Shown here in pieces: positions 27,306-35,923 of a DNA stretch of 64,000 nt. The notes below the pieces were generated by a model. That model was given only the letters and a program-made list of their open reading frames with translations. It searched no databases and was not told where the DNA came from. Origin of the DNA: JASHPR01 sp963842355 (GTDB lineage Bacteria; Actinomycetota; Actinomycetes; Streptosporangiales; Streptosporangiaceae); the NCBI GenBank assembly GCA_963842355.1, contig CAWJGC010000010.1:1-64000 (forward strand). The letters run 5' to 3'. The translations under genes were made by a program, and so were the position numbers. Within the stretch, counting starts at the first letter, position 1. Each line of letters begins with the position of its first letter.

Positions 27306-27393
27306 CCGCACGCCCCTTATTTCGGCCCGGTCGGCCGCTGCTGCCCAGCCTACCTGGACAGCCTGGGCGAGCGGAGCGAGCGGGGCGAGCAGG

Positions 27394-27567
27394 TCAGTAG
27401 TCGTCCTGGGCGTCCCATTCCTCGGTACGGCGGCGGGCGGTCTCGAGGGCGTGCTCGGCCTCATCCCTGGTCTTGTAGGGTCCGAGCCTCTCCCGTCCCG
27501 GGCAGCCAGGCTCGGGCTCCACGGTCTTGTGCCTCAGGCAGTACCACCAGCGCTGTTCACCTTCCAT
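27394..27567 (-). CDS. 57-residue SPOR-like small protein
   Basis: ATG 27567 to TGA 27394. It is short but credible: tryptophan-rich start EGEQRWWYCLRHKTVE, then CPGRERLGPYKTRDEAEHAL and an acidic end WDAQDDY. Tiny proteins of this pattern occur widely in actinobacteria, often near map. Its start lies only 20 bases from the divergent map start, leaving no room for separate leaders. Function unknown. Confidence 0.75.
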   Translation of the reverse strand: MEGEQRWWYCLRHKTVEPEPGCPGRERLGPYKTRDEAEHALETARRRTEEWDAQDDY

Positions 27568-27587
27568 GGCAACTAGACTCCCAGATC

Positions 27588-28436
27588 ATGGCAACCATGC
27601 TCCAGCCCGGCCGGATTTCCCCCATGCGGCAGGTCCCGGCGGACATCGCCGCCCCGGAGTACGTCGGCAGGAAGCGCCCGCGAACCGGAGAGCCTGACGT
27701 CAAAGACCCGGACACGATCGAACGGATGCGGGTGGCGGGGCGCATCGCCGCCCGCGCCCTGGCCGAGGTCGGCCGGCACGTGGCGCCGGGGGTCACCACC
27801 GACGAGCTCGACCGGGTGGGACACGAGTTCCTGGTCTCCCGCGGCGCGTACCCGAGCACGCTGGGCTACCGCGGCTACCCGAAGTCGCTGTGCACCTCGC
27901 TCAACGAGGTGATCTGCCACGGGATCCCCGACGACACGGTGATCGCCGACGGGGACATCGTCAACGTGGACATCACCGCCTTTATCGGCGGCGTGCACGG
28001 CGACACCAACGCGACATTCCTGGCCGGGAACGTCGACGAGGAGTCGAGGCTCCTGGTCGAGCGGACCCGCGAGGCCATGATGCGCGGCATCCGGGCGGTC
28101 GCCCCCGGCCGTCCCCTGAACGCGATCGGCCGGGTGATCGAGTCGTACGCGCGCCGGTTCGGGTACGGGGTGGTGCGCGACTTCACCGGCCACGGCATCG
28201 GCACCACGTTCCATTCCGGGCTGATCGTCCCCCACTTTGACGACCCGGACGTCACGGTGATCATGGAGCCGGGCATGACGTTCACGATCGAGCCGATGCT
28301 GACGCTCGGCACGATTGACTATGACATCTGGCCGGACGGCTGGACCGCCGTCACCAAGGACCGCATGCGCACCGCGCAGTTCGAGCACACGCTCGTGGTC
28401 ACCGCCGACGGCTGCGAGATCCTCACGCTGCCGTAG
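27588..28436 (+). CDS. map: Methionine aminopeptidase type I
   Basis: 282 residues from ATG 27588 (an in-frame ATG at 27597 is an alternative). Metal ligands of the pita-bread fold are all present: Asp in VNVDITAFIGG and HGDTNATF, His in DFTGHGIGTTFH, Glu in TIEPML and the C-terminal QFEHTLVV. It removes the initiator methionine from nascent proteins. The N-terminal ~40 residues (APEYVGRKRP) match the longer actinobacterial MapB form. It overlaps the tail of the convergent MMPL gene by 14 bases if that gene ends at 28423. Confidence 0.96.
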   Translation: MATMLQPGRISPMRQVPADIAAPEYVGRKRPRTGEPDVKDPDTIERMRVAGRIAARALAEVGRHVAPGVTTDELDRVGHEFLVSRGAYPSTLGYRGYPKSLCTSLNEVICHGIPDDTVIADGDIVNVDITAFIGGVHGDTNATFLAGNVDEESRLLVERTREAMMRGIRAVAPGRPLNAIGRVIESYARRFGYGVVRDFTGHGIGTTFHSGLIVPHFDDPDVTVIMEPGMTFTIEPMLTLGTIDYDIWPDGWTAVTKDRMRTAQFEHTLVVTADGCEILTLP

Positions 28437-30739
28437 CGCCCTCGGCGGCCAGCGGGGCCGGGAGCGCGGGGCCTGCCGCGGGGCCGGCCGCACGGGGTTC
28501 TCGAACAACCTCCCGGGCAGCCAGGACAGCCGCCGCGGCAGGTACCAGCAGCGCTCGCCGAGCAGGGTCATGGCCGCGGGCACCAGGATCCCGCGCACGA
28601 TCGTGGCGTCGAGCAGGACGGCGAAGGCCAGGCCCACGCCGAGCATCTTGACGTCGATGAAGGAGAGCGTGGCGAAGATGGAGAACACCGCCACCATGAT
28701 GACCGCGGCGCTGGTCACCACGCCCGCGCTCGCCGCGATGCCGCCGATCACCGCGTCCGGCGTGCTCGCGCCGCCCGTCCGCCGCTCGCGGATCCGGCTG
28801 AGGATGAACACGTGGTAGTCCATGGACAGGCCGAACAGGAGCACGAACGTGAACAGCGGCACCCACTGGGATACCGCGCCGTAGCTGGTGAAGCCCAGCA
28901 GCCCCTGCAGGTGGCCGTCCTGGAAGATCAGCGTGACCAGCCCGCAGGCCGCGCCCACCGACAGCAGGTTGAGCCCGATCGAGACCAGGGGCAGGGTCAC
29001 CGAACTGAACGCGGTCATCAGCACGAGGAACGCCAGCGCGGCCACCGCGGCCAGGACCAGGGGCGTGCGGGCGCGCAGCACCGCGCTCCAGTCGTGGCCG
29101 ACCGCGGTGCTCCCGGCGACCGCGTAGCTCACCCCGCCGACCCGGCCGAGCGTGTCGGGCAGGACCTGGTCCCGCAGCGTCGCCAGGGCGGTCGTCGATG
29201 CCGAGTTCGACCCGTTTCCGGCCAGCGGGACCCAGACCACGAGCGCGCGGCCGTGCGCGACCACGGTCACCGTGACCGGTTCCCGGAGCGGGCCCCGGGC
29301 CGACGCCCGGTGCTCCAGGGCGGTCAGCGACCGCTGAACGGCGGGACCTGCCAGGTCGCGGCCGGTGACCACGATCTCGGCCGGGGCCGGCGGCCGGGAA
29401 ACGCGGCGGAGATCCGGTTCAGGGTCTGCACGACCGGGAGGCTGTTCGGAAGGTCGATCGGCGGGCTGCCGATCCGCATGGCGGACGCGGGAGCGGCGAG
29501 CGCCAGCAGGGCCAGCGTGGCCGCGCCGCCCCACACCAGCGGGTGGCGCACGACCCGGCGCACCAGCCCGGCCCACAGCCGCGACGGGCGGGCGGCGGTC
29601 CGCCTGCGGCCGAGGAACGGGATCCGGCAGCGATCCGCCCCCTCGCCGATCAGCGACAGCACCGCGGGCAGCAGCGTGAGCGCCGCGGCCACGGCGATGC
29701 CGACCACGATGATCGTGCCGAACGCCATGCCGGTGAACAAGTCGACCCCGGTGAGGAACAACCCGGCGAGCGAGATCATCACGGTCACCCCGGAGATCAC
29801 GATCGCCCGGCCGGAGGTCGCGGCGGAGATCCGCAGCGCCTCGCCGAAGGACTTGCCCGCGGCCCGCTCCTCGCGCTCGCGGCGCAGGTAGAACAGCGAG
29901 TAGTCGACCCCGACCGCCATGCCGAGGATCAGCACGATCTCGGAGGTGGCCGAGCCGATGGGCAGCCACCGGCCCAGCGCGGCCAGCATGGAGATGGTCG
30001 CCATCACCACCGTGCCGGCCAGCACGACCGGGATGCCCGCGGCGATCAGCGCGCCGAACACCGCGAGCAGCAGGATCAGCGTGATCGGCACCGAGGTCAC
30101 CTCGGCCTTGCGGAAGTCCGAGTTCATCAGCGCGTTGCCCACCGCGTCCGTGCTCGCGCCGCCGGCCTCGGCCACGAGCACGCCGGGATGCCGGGCCTGG
30201 ACGGCGGCCACGGCGGCCACGTCCGCCGCCACCGTGCTGTCGGCGGCGGCGTGCGGTCCGGCCACCCGGAACGTGACCAGGGCGCTGCGCCCGTCGGGCG
30301 AGACGAGCGTCCGGCCGCCCGGGCCCAGCGGCGAGGCGATGTCCTCGGCCGCCCCGGGCAGCCGGGTCAGCGCGGCCACGACCGCCTGCGCCGCCTGGCG
30401 CATCGCCGGGTCGCTGGCGAACGTCGCTGCCCGCCCGCCCCGCCCGCCCGACCCCCGCGCCTGGATCAGCACGCTCTCGGCGGGCGGGGTGACCACGCCC
30501 ATCCGGTGCAGGACCTGCTCGCCCCGCCCGGCCTGGCCCGGGTCGTACTGCGGCCGGCTCTGGCCGCCGAGCAACTGGCCGGCCAGGAAGGCCGCGCCCA
30601 GCGCCAGCAGCCAGCAGCCGACGACGGCCTTCCTGTGCCGAGCGCTCCAGCAGGCGATCCGCTCCACTACCGGCCGGCCATCGCGCGGCGGATCCGGCCG
30701 CCCGACTTCCGGCATGACGGGACTGCGGACGTTCAGCAT
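28423..30739 (-). pseudogene. MMPL-family exporter interrupted by frameshift
   Basis: The first part (ATG 30739 to about 29395) carries the N-terminal helix, periplasmic domain and membrane helices 2-6 (VILGMAVGVDYSLFYLRRER). Homology then jumps to the next frame at FPG/APAEIVVTGRDL near 29390-29405, in a run of C and G. The second part holds helices 7-12 (GLSMDYHVFILSRIRERRTG). A further one-base change near 28490-28500 would restore a natural end at TGA 28423; otherwise the frame runs on across map to 27573. Intact family members export lipids or polyketides. One or two indels, real or from assembly, break it; it closely resembles the intact paralogue next door. Confidence 0.8.
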
Positions 30740-30760
30740 GGGCGCCTCGGGGGACGGGGA

Positions 30761-30810
30761 CTGACGATCGTGTCAGGTTCCAGCCGAGTCTAACCTGACA
30801 CGAGCGTCAG
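30761..30810. promoter_or_regulatory. Large nested inverted repeat, probable operator
   Basis: CTGACGATCGTGTCAGGTT (30761-30779) and its near-complement (30792-30810) form 19-base arms with one mismatch around a 12-base spacer; the inner 11 bases are perfect. Each arm is itself a small palindrome (CTGAC-6-GTCAG), so two dimer sites are likely. It lies 22 bases upstream of the ATG of the frameshifted MMPL gene, between the two exporters. Confidence 0.65.
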
Positions 30811-30839
30811 TTGAGGCGATTCCCGATAACAACCCGGCG

Positions 30840-33104
30840 CTAGCCGGCGGGCAGCCTGCGCCCGGGCAGCCAGGACAGCCAGCGCGGCAGGTACCAGCAC
30901 CGCTCCCCCAGCAGGGCCATGGCCGCGGGCAGCAGGACCCCGCGCACCACGGTGGCGTCGATGAGCACCGCGGCGGCCAGGCCCACGCCGAGCGTCTTGG
31001 TGTCGACGATGGGCAGCGTGGCCAGGATGGAGAACACCGCCACCATGATCACGGCCGCGCTCGTCACCACGCCGGCGCTGCTGGAGATGCCGCCGACGAG
31101 CGCGTCGGCCGTGCTGGCTCCCCGCGACCGCAGCTCGCGGATCCGGCTCAGGATGAACACGTGATAGTCCATGCTCAGCCCGAACAGCAGCACGAACATG
31201 AACAGCGGCACCCAGAAGACGATCCCGCCGAACGACGTGTACCCGAGCAGGCCCTGCAGCCGGCCGTCCTGGAAGATCAGCGTGATCAGGCCGTAGCCCG
31301 CGCCCACCGACAGCAGGTTGAGCGCGATCGAGATCAGCGAGATCGTGACCGAGCGGAACGCCACGAGCAGCAGGACGAACGCCAGCAGGACCACGAAGGC
31401 CACGATCTCCGGGGTGGCGGAATGCATCGCCGCGACGTCGTCGTAGCTCGTCGCGGTGTCTCCGGCCACGGCGTAGCTGATGCCGCCGACCCGGCCCAGC
31501 GTCGCGGGCAGGATCTGGTCGCGCAGGGTGAGCAGCGCGTCGCTGGAAACGGAGTTCCCCCCGTTCCCCGCGAGCGGGACGCCGACGATCAGGCCCCGGC
31601 CCGCCGCGACCGGGGTGGCGGTGATGGGATCGTGGATCGGGCCCCTGGGTCCGCCCGCGGCCGCCCGGGCCTGCAGCGCGGCGATGGCGTCTCGCATGGC
31701 CGGGCCGGTGAGGTCCTGGCCGGTCACCACTACCTGCGCCGGAGACGGGCTCTGCGGGAAGGCCCGGGCGATCTGATCGGTGGTCTGCAGCACCGGCGAA
31801 CTGGCGGGCAGGTCAACCGTCGGCTGGCCGATGCGCATGCCCAGCGCGGGCGCGGCGAGCGCGAGCAGCATGATCGCGGCCGCTCCGCCCCACAGCAGCG
31901 GCCGGCGCACCACCCGGCGCACCAGCGCGGCCCACACCCGCGACGGCCGGGCGGCGGTCCGCCTGCGGCCGAGGAACGGGATCCGGCCCCGGTCCGCCCG
32001 CGGCCCGAGCCAGGACAGCAGCGCGGGCAGCACGGTGAGCGAGCCGAGCACCGCGACGCCGACCACGGCGATCGTGCCGAAGGCGATGCCGGTGAACACG
32101 TCGTAACCGCTCAGGAACAGCCCGGCGAGCGCGATCATGACGGTGAGCCCGGAGACGAGGATCGCGCGTCCGGACGTGGCGGCGGCCGTGCGCAGCGCCT
32201 CGCCCGTGGTGGCGCCGTGGGCGCGCTCCTCCCGCTCTCTGCGCAGGTAGAACAGCGAGTAGTCGACGCCGACCGCCATCCCGATGATCAGCACGACCTC
32301 CGACGTGCTCGACCCGACCGGCAGCCACTGGCTGATGACGGTCAGCAGTGACAGCGCGACCATCACCGAGGTGATCGCCAGCAGCAGCGGGATGCCCGCC
32401 GCCACCAGCGCGCCGAACACCAGCAGCAGCAGGATCAGCGTGATCGGCACCGAGGTCGCCTCGGCCTGGCGGAACCCGTTGCCCAGCACGGAGTTGATGG
32501 CCCGGGCGTAGCTCGCGTCGCCGCCCTCGGCGATCCGCAGGCCCGGATACTCCGCCTGGACCGCGGCGACCGCGCGCAGCGCGGGCGCGACGGCGGTGGC
32601 CTGGTCCGCTTGCGGGCCGGGCACATCGAACGTGACCAGAGCGCTGCGCCCGTCGGCGGAGACCAGGCCGCGGCCGCCCGCTCCGAGCGGCGAGCGGATG
32701 TCCGTGGCGGCCCGCGGCAGCGCGGCCAGGGCCCTGGTCACCTGGTCCGCGGCCTGCCGCATCGCCGGGTCCCCGGCGAACGTATGACCTGGCCCGCGGG
32801 CCTGGATCAGCACGTCCTCTACGGCCGGGGCGACGAGGCCCAGGCGGTGCAGGGCCTGCTCGGCCTGCCCGGACTGGCCGGCGTCGTAGCCGGGCAGGCT
32901 CTTGGTGCCCAGGGCCTGCCCGGCCACGAAGACGATCGCGACCAGGGCCAGCCAGCCGAACACGGCGGTCTTGCGGTGCCGCGCGCTCCACCCGGCGATC
33001 CGCTCGACGACCGGGGTGCGGATACGTCGGCGCTGCTCGTCGCGGTGTCGGTCGTGGCGGGCGGAACGGGATTGCGGCAATACTGGGGTCTGCGGCTGGC
33101 TCAT
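30840..33104 (-). CDS. MMPL-family RND exporter
   Basis: 754 residues from ATG 33104 (GAGAGG 5 bases upstream; ATG 33107 abuts it). Twelve helices in two halves, each with a large periplasmic loop. Signature segments are VVLIIGMAVGVDYSLFYL in the first half and LLFGLSMDYHVFILSRIREL in the second, with the Asp-Tyr pairs of proton translocation. A 45-residue cytoplasmic N-terminal tail is basic (DRHRDEQRRRIRTP). It probably exports a lipid or secondary metabolite. The paralogue immediately downstream suggests a recent duplication. Confidence 0.94.
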   Translation of the reverse strand: MSQPQTPVLPQSRSARHDRHRDEQRRRIRTPVVERIAGWSARHRKTAVFGWLALVAIVFVAGQALGTKSLPGYDAGQSGQAEQALHRLGLVAPAVEDVLIQARGPGHTFAGDPAMRQAADQVTRALAALPRAATDIRSPLGAGGRGLVSADGRSALVTFDVPGPQADQATAVAPALRAVAAVQAEYPGLRIAEGGDASYARAINSVLGNGFRQAEATSVPITLILLLLVFGALVAAGIPLLLAITSVMVALSLLTVISQWLPVGSSTSEVVLIIGMAVGVDYSLFYLRREREERAHGATTGEALRTAAATSGRAILVSGLTVMIALAGLFLSGYDVFTGIAFGTIAVVGVAVLGSLTVLPALLSWLGPRADRGRIPFLGRRRTAARPSRVWAALVRRVVRRPLLWGGAAAIMLLALAAPALGMRIGQPTVDLPASSPVLQTTDQIARAFPQSPSPAQVVVTGQDLTGPAMRDAIAALQARAAAGGPRGPIHDPITATPVAAGRGLIVGVPLAGNGGNSVSSDALLTLRDQILPATLGRVGGISYAVAGDTATSYDDVAAMHSATPEIVAFVVLLAFVLLLVAFRSVTISLISIALNLLSVGAGYGLITLIFQDGRLQGLLGYTSFGGIVFWVPLFMFVLLFGLSMDYHVFILSRIRELRSRGASTADALVGGISSSAGVVTSAAVIMVAVFSILATLPIVDTKTLGVGLAAAVLIDATVVRGVLLPAAMALLGERCWYLPRWLSWLPGRRLPAG

Positions 33105-33159
33105 CATGGCCTCTCTTCTTCCGGGTGGTGTGGTGTCTGGCTGGTCGCTGCGTGACCCT

Positions 33160-33185
33160 CGCCCGCGGGCTGCCACTCGCGGGCG
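33160..33185 (-). terminator. Hairpin after the sensor operon
   Basis: CGCCCGCG (33160-33167) pairs with CGCGGGCG (33178-33185) across a 10-base loop, 14 bases beyond the stop at 33200. There is no clear U-tract, so termination is inferred from position only. Confidence 0.4.
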
Positions 33186-33199
33186 GGGGCTCAGTCAGG

Positions 33200-34072
33200 T
33201 CAGATGGGATGACCGGCCGGGCTGGTGCCGTTCTGGAGCTTTTCTTGCAGGGGGCCGAGCGGGCCGGGACCCGCGAGCACCTCCTTGGCCTCGGCCAGCG
33301 GGTCGGCCGGGGCGCGGAGCAGGGAGCGCGCGACCGCGGCGTGAGCGCGCGCGGTGATCACCAGGACGTAGTTGAAGATCAGGAACAGGACTCCGAACAC
33401 GGCCGCGGCCAGCAGGGCCCTGGGCAGCGTGTCGACGTACAGGCCGACCGCGCCGCGCCCGTTCGGCCCGTGCGGGAAGTAGCCGATCGTGACGCCGTGG
33501 AAGGTCGTCGTGCTCGTGTACCCCACGCTGGCGTTGCCCCGCGGCGCCCAGTACCAGACCGGCAGGGTGACCCCGGCCAGGAACGTCAGCCAGACCGTGA
33601 GCACGACCGTGTCCAGGATGAACAGCGGCGCCCAGAGCCCGATGAGGTAGGCGACGTCGCGCCAGGTGGCCGGGTCCCGCCAGCGGGACTTGGCCTCCGC
33701 TATCAGGCCCGTCGCCGTGGCGGGGCGGTACCCGCCGCGGACCGGCTCGGTGACCACCTGCCGCAGCCACCGCCGCTCGACCTCGGCGCATCCCCGCAGC
33801 ACGGCCGCGGCCGCGATCAGCAGCGGGATCCCGGCCAGGGTGATCGCGCAGACGGCGGCCGTCACCACCGCGGTGAACGTCGCGGCGAACAGCACCCAGC
33901 CGGTCACGAACACGTACCCGGCCAGGTACCAGGCCGCGCGCCAGGGGGTGGCGGAGACCGCGAGGCGCAGCGGGTTGCGGGACAGGACCAGCCGCGTGTC
34001 GCGGCCGGCGCGGTCCGCGCCGCTGGCCGCGGCGCCGTCGGCGTCCGGCCGGCCGCGCATCGTCGCGTTCAT
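33200..34072 (-). CDS. Putative sensor-domain membrane protein
   Basis: 290 residues. Four predicted membrane helices in two pairs (about 47-93 and 142-175, plus one near 225-245) surround a soluble region ending in GYFPHGPNGRGAVGLYVDTL. The pattern AWRAAWYLAGYVFVTGW with ERRWL matches the Sensor domain (PF13796) usually found in front of actinobacterial histidine kinases. Here it stands alone without a kinase. Last gene of a three-gene coupled operon: its ATG overlaps the previous stop. Confidence 0.8.
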   Translation of the reverse strand: MNATMRGRPDADGAAASGADRAGRDTRLVLSRNPLRLAVSATPWRAAWYLAGYVFVTGWVLFAATFTAVVTAAVCAITLAGIPLLIAAAAVLRGCAEVERRWLRQVVTEPVRGGYRPATATGLIAEAKSRWRDPATWRDVAYLIGLWAPLFILDTVVLTVWLTFLAGVTLPVWYWAPRGNASVGYTSTTTFHGVTIGYFPHGPNGRGAVGLYVDTLPRALLAAAVFGVLFLIFNYVLVITARAHAAVARSLLRAPADPLAEAKEVLAGPGPLGPLQEKLQNGTSPAGHPI

Positions 34073-34341
34073 CCCACCTCCCGCATCAGCTGCTCGACGG
34101 CCTGCACCTTCTCGGTCAGCTTGGTCAGCTGGTCGCGCAGTTCCTGCTGGTTGGCCACCGCTTCCTCGGCGAGCTTGCGGTAGTTGGCCATCGCGACCGC
34201 GTCCGCGCGGTGGCTCTGCAGCCGGAAGTAAGACGCCACGATCACGGCGACCACCCCGCCGATGACGGCGAGGATCCCGATGGGGATGATGATCGCGGAT
34301 AGGTTGACGCCGCCCGAGGCCAGCGTGTGCATGCCGGTCAT
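34069..34341 (-). CDS. Single-helix membrane protein with coiled coil
   Basis: 90 residues: a membrane helix (about 14-37, SAIIIPIGILAVIGGVVAVI), then a charged coiled coil to the end (LRDQLTKLTEKVQAVEQLM). Both ends overlap neighbours as ATGA, so it is translationally coupled to the ArsR-type gene before and the sensor gene after. It may bring the regulator or sensor to the membrane; this is inference. Confidence 0.8.
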   Translation of the reverse strand: MTGMHTLASGGVNLSAIIIPIGILAVIGGVVAVIVASYFRLQSHRADAVAMANYRKLAEEAVANQQELRDQLTKLTEKVQAVEQLMREVG

Positions 34342-34673
34342 GTGCTGCTCTCCTTCATCTGACCGTCCCGTTCCTCGTCGGTTTCCGGGGCGTCCTGGGG
34401 GTCTTGGTGGCTGGCCTGCAGAGCCTGGGTGATGACCTCAGCGGTCACCCTCAGCTCGAAGGGCGCCAGTTCGAAGTACTTCATGGCCTTCCCGTCCTCG
34501 GACAGTTCCAGGTGGCCGGTCACGATGCCTGCCTTCTCCAGCCGGTCCAGGTGCATGTACAGCAGCGGCCGGGAGATTCCCAGCCTGCGGGCGAGCTCGC
34601 TGACATGCACCCGTCCCTCCGACAGCGCGGCGACGATCCGCAGCCGCAGCGGGTTGGCCATGGCCGTGAGCAT
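34338..34673 (-). CDS. ArsR-like winged-helix regulator
   Basis: 111 residues, ATG 34673 with GAGGAGGAG 9 bases upstream; a stop is met before any other ATG, GTG or TTG upstream. The winged helix is clear: ANPLRLRIVAALSEGRVHVS, ELARRLGISRPLLYMHLDRL, EKAGIVTGHLELSEDGKAMK. There is no metal-binding cysteine cluster. The C-terminal 25 residues are acidic and disordered. First gene of the coupled operon; the operator at 34757-34774 overlapping its own promoter suggests autoregulation. Confidence 0.88.
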   Translation of the reverse strand: MLTAMANPLRLRIVAALSEGRVHVSELARRLGISRPLLYMHLDRLEKAGIVTGHLELSEDGKAMKYFELAPFELRVTAEVITQALQASHQDPQDAPETDEERDGQMKESST

Positions 34674-34756
34674 GGTGAGCAGCTCCTCCTCGCCGGCGAG
34701 CGGCTCGGTCTCGTGACTCAGCGTCGGCTCCTGGATCCGTCGGTTCTTCTGTCACC

Positions 34757-34796
34757 TGTAAGCTTGAACTTACACATGGCGGATTGACCTTGTCAA
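34757..34796 (-). promoter_or_regulatory. Promoter with overlapping operator of the ArsR operon
   Basis: On the minus strand TTGACA (34796-34791) and TAAGTT (34772-34767) are 18 bases apart. The inverted repeat TGTAAG-6-CTTACA (34757-34774) covers the -10 element, so a bound repressor would block RNA polymerase. Confidence 0.65.
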
Positions 34797-34821
34797 CGGA
34801 ATATCGGCCATGATGGCGGGC

Positions 34822-35415
34822 ATGGGACAGCTGATCCTGCTCCGGCACGGCGAGACCGCGTGGAGCGCGGCCGGCCGGCACACCGGCCGCACAGACATCC
34901 CGCTCACCCCCCACGGCGAGGCGGCCGCGGCCGCGCTCGCCCCGGCACTGGCCCGGCGGCAGATCCGGGCGGTGTTCACCAGCCCGGCCGCACGGGCGGT
35001 GCGCACCGCCGAACTGGCCGGGCTTCACGACGCCAAGCTCGATCCCGACCTGCAGGAATGGGATTACGGCGGGTACGAGGGGCGGACGACGGCGCAGATC
35101 AGGGCCGAGCGTCCCGGCTGGTACCTGTGGCGCGACGGCGTGATCCCCGGCGACGCCGACCATCCCGGCGAGACCGTGGCCGAGGTGGGCGCCCGGGCGG
35201 ACGCCGTGCTGGCCCGGGCGGAACCGCTGCTGGCCGACGGCGATGTGGCGCTGGTGGCCCACGCGCACGTCCTGCGCGTGCTCGCGGCGCGCTGGCTGCG
35301 GCTCGACCCGGACGGCGGGCGGCTGTTCCGCCTGGACACCGGGACCTTCAGCACGCTGGGCACCGAGCACGACCGCCCGGTGATCACCTCGTGGAACGTG
35401 CCGCCCGCGGTCTGA
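34822..35415 (+). CDS. Histidine phosphatase (phosphoglycerate mutase-like)
   Basis: 197 residues from ATG 34822, giving MGQLILLRHGET as in the family; in-frame ATGs at 34810 and 34813 are alternatives. Catalytic histidines lie in LLRHGETAW and VAHAHVLRVLAARW; FTSPAARAVRTAEL supplies the phosphate-binding Arg, and EWDYGGYEG the acid. Substrate unknown (members act on sugar phosphates, nucleotides or proteins). Divergent from the ArsR operon. Confidence 0.92.
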   Translation: MGQLILLRHGETAWSAAGRHTGRTDIPLTPHGEAAAAALAPALARRQIRAVFTSPAARAVRTAELAGLHDAKLDPDLQEWDYGGYEGRTTAQIRAERPGWYLWRDGVIPGDADHPGETVAEVGARADAVLARAEPLLADGDVALVAHAHVLRVLAARWLRLDPDGGRLFRLDTGTFSTLGTEHDRPVITSWNVPPAV

Positions 35416-35448
35416 GGACCGGGGGCGCGGTGACGGTCACGGCCCGCC

Positions 35449-35802
35449 TCACCCGGGGCGGGTTTCCTCCTCTATCCAGCTCAGGTACGCGGTCGAGCCC
35501 GTGACGATCGGCGTCGCGATGATCTCTGGCTCGTCGTAGCTGTGGCGTTCGGCCAGGAAGTCGGCGAGCGGTTGATACCTGTCCGCGGGCAGCTTGAGCA
35601 TGACCAGCCACTCCTCGGCGCGCTCCAGGCCGTTTTCCCACCAGTACGTGCTCGCGATCGGCCCGGCGACCTGCGCGCAGGCGGCGAGCCTGGCCGCCAC
35701 CGCGTCGTGAGCGAGTTCCATCGCCTCGGCGCGCGAGTCGGTGGTCGTCTGCACCTGGAGATAACGCGCCCCGGTGCCCTCCGCGTGGACCTGACCCGCC
35801 AT
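35449..35802 (-). CDS. cutA: CutA-type divalent-cation tolerance protein
   Basis: 117 residues from ATG 35802. Family landmarks: VAARLAACAQVAGPIASTYW, WWENGLERAEEWLVMLK, and the C-terminal HSYDEPEIIATPI. CutA forms small trimers structurally like PII proteins; the link to copper tolerance is historical and its role is unsettled. Convergent with the phosphatase gene (33-base gap). Confidence 0.93.
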   Translation of the reverse strand: MAGQVHAEGTGARYLQVQTTTDSRAEAMELAHDAVAARLAACAQVAGPIASTYWWENGLERAEEWLVMLKLPADRYQPLADFLAERHSYDEPEIIATPIVTGSTAYLSWIEEETRPG

Positions 35803-35923
35803 GGCAACCGATCGTACGCCGGACGCTGCCTGCCCGACGGCGGCGGCGCCGTTTCCCCGCAGCAGTACTGTAGGCCGACGGAGCGGGAACAGCGGCCGCG
35901 CCGGACCAGCACCGGAGGTGCCC

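Noticed and set aside
27361..27393. Repeated GAGC/GCGAGC runs as a CRISPR-like or mobile repeat
   Set aside because: Only a short low-complexity hairpin-prone stretch with no spacers.
27573..29969. 798-codon minus-strand ORF
   Set aside because: Real only between about 28500 and 29400 (MMPL C-terminus); the rest is antisense to map or out of frame with the MMPL N-terminus.
34784..34821. Plus-strand TTGACC as promoter of the phosphatase gene
   Set aside because: No acceptable -10 element at 16-19 bases; the minus-strand reading fits better.
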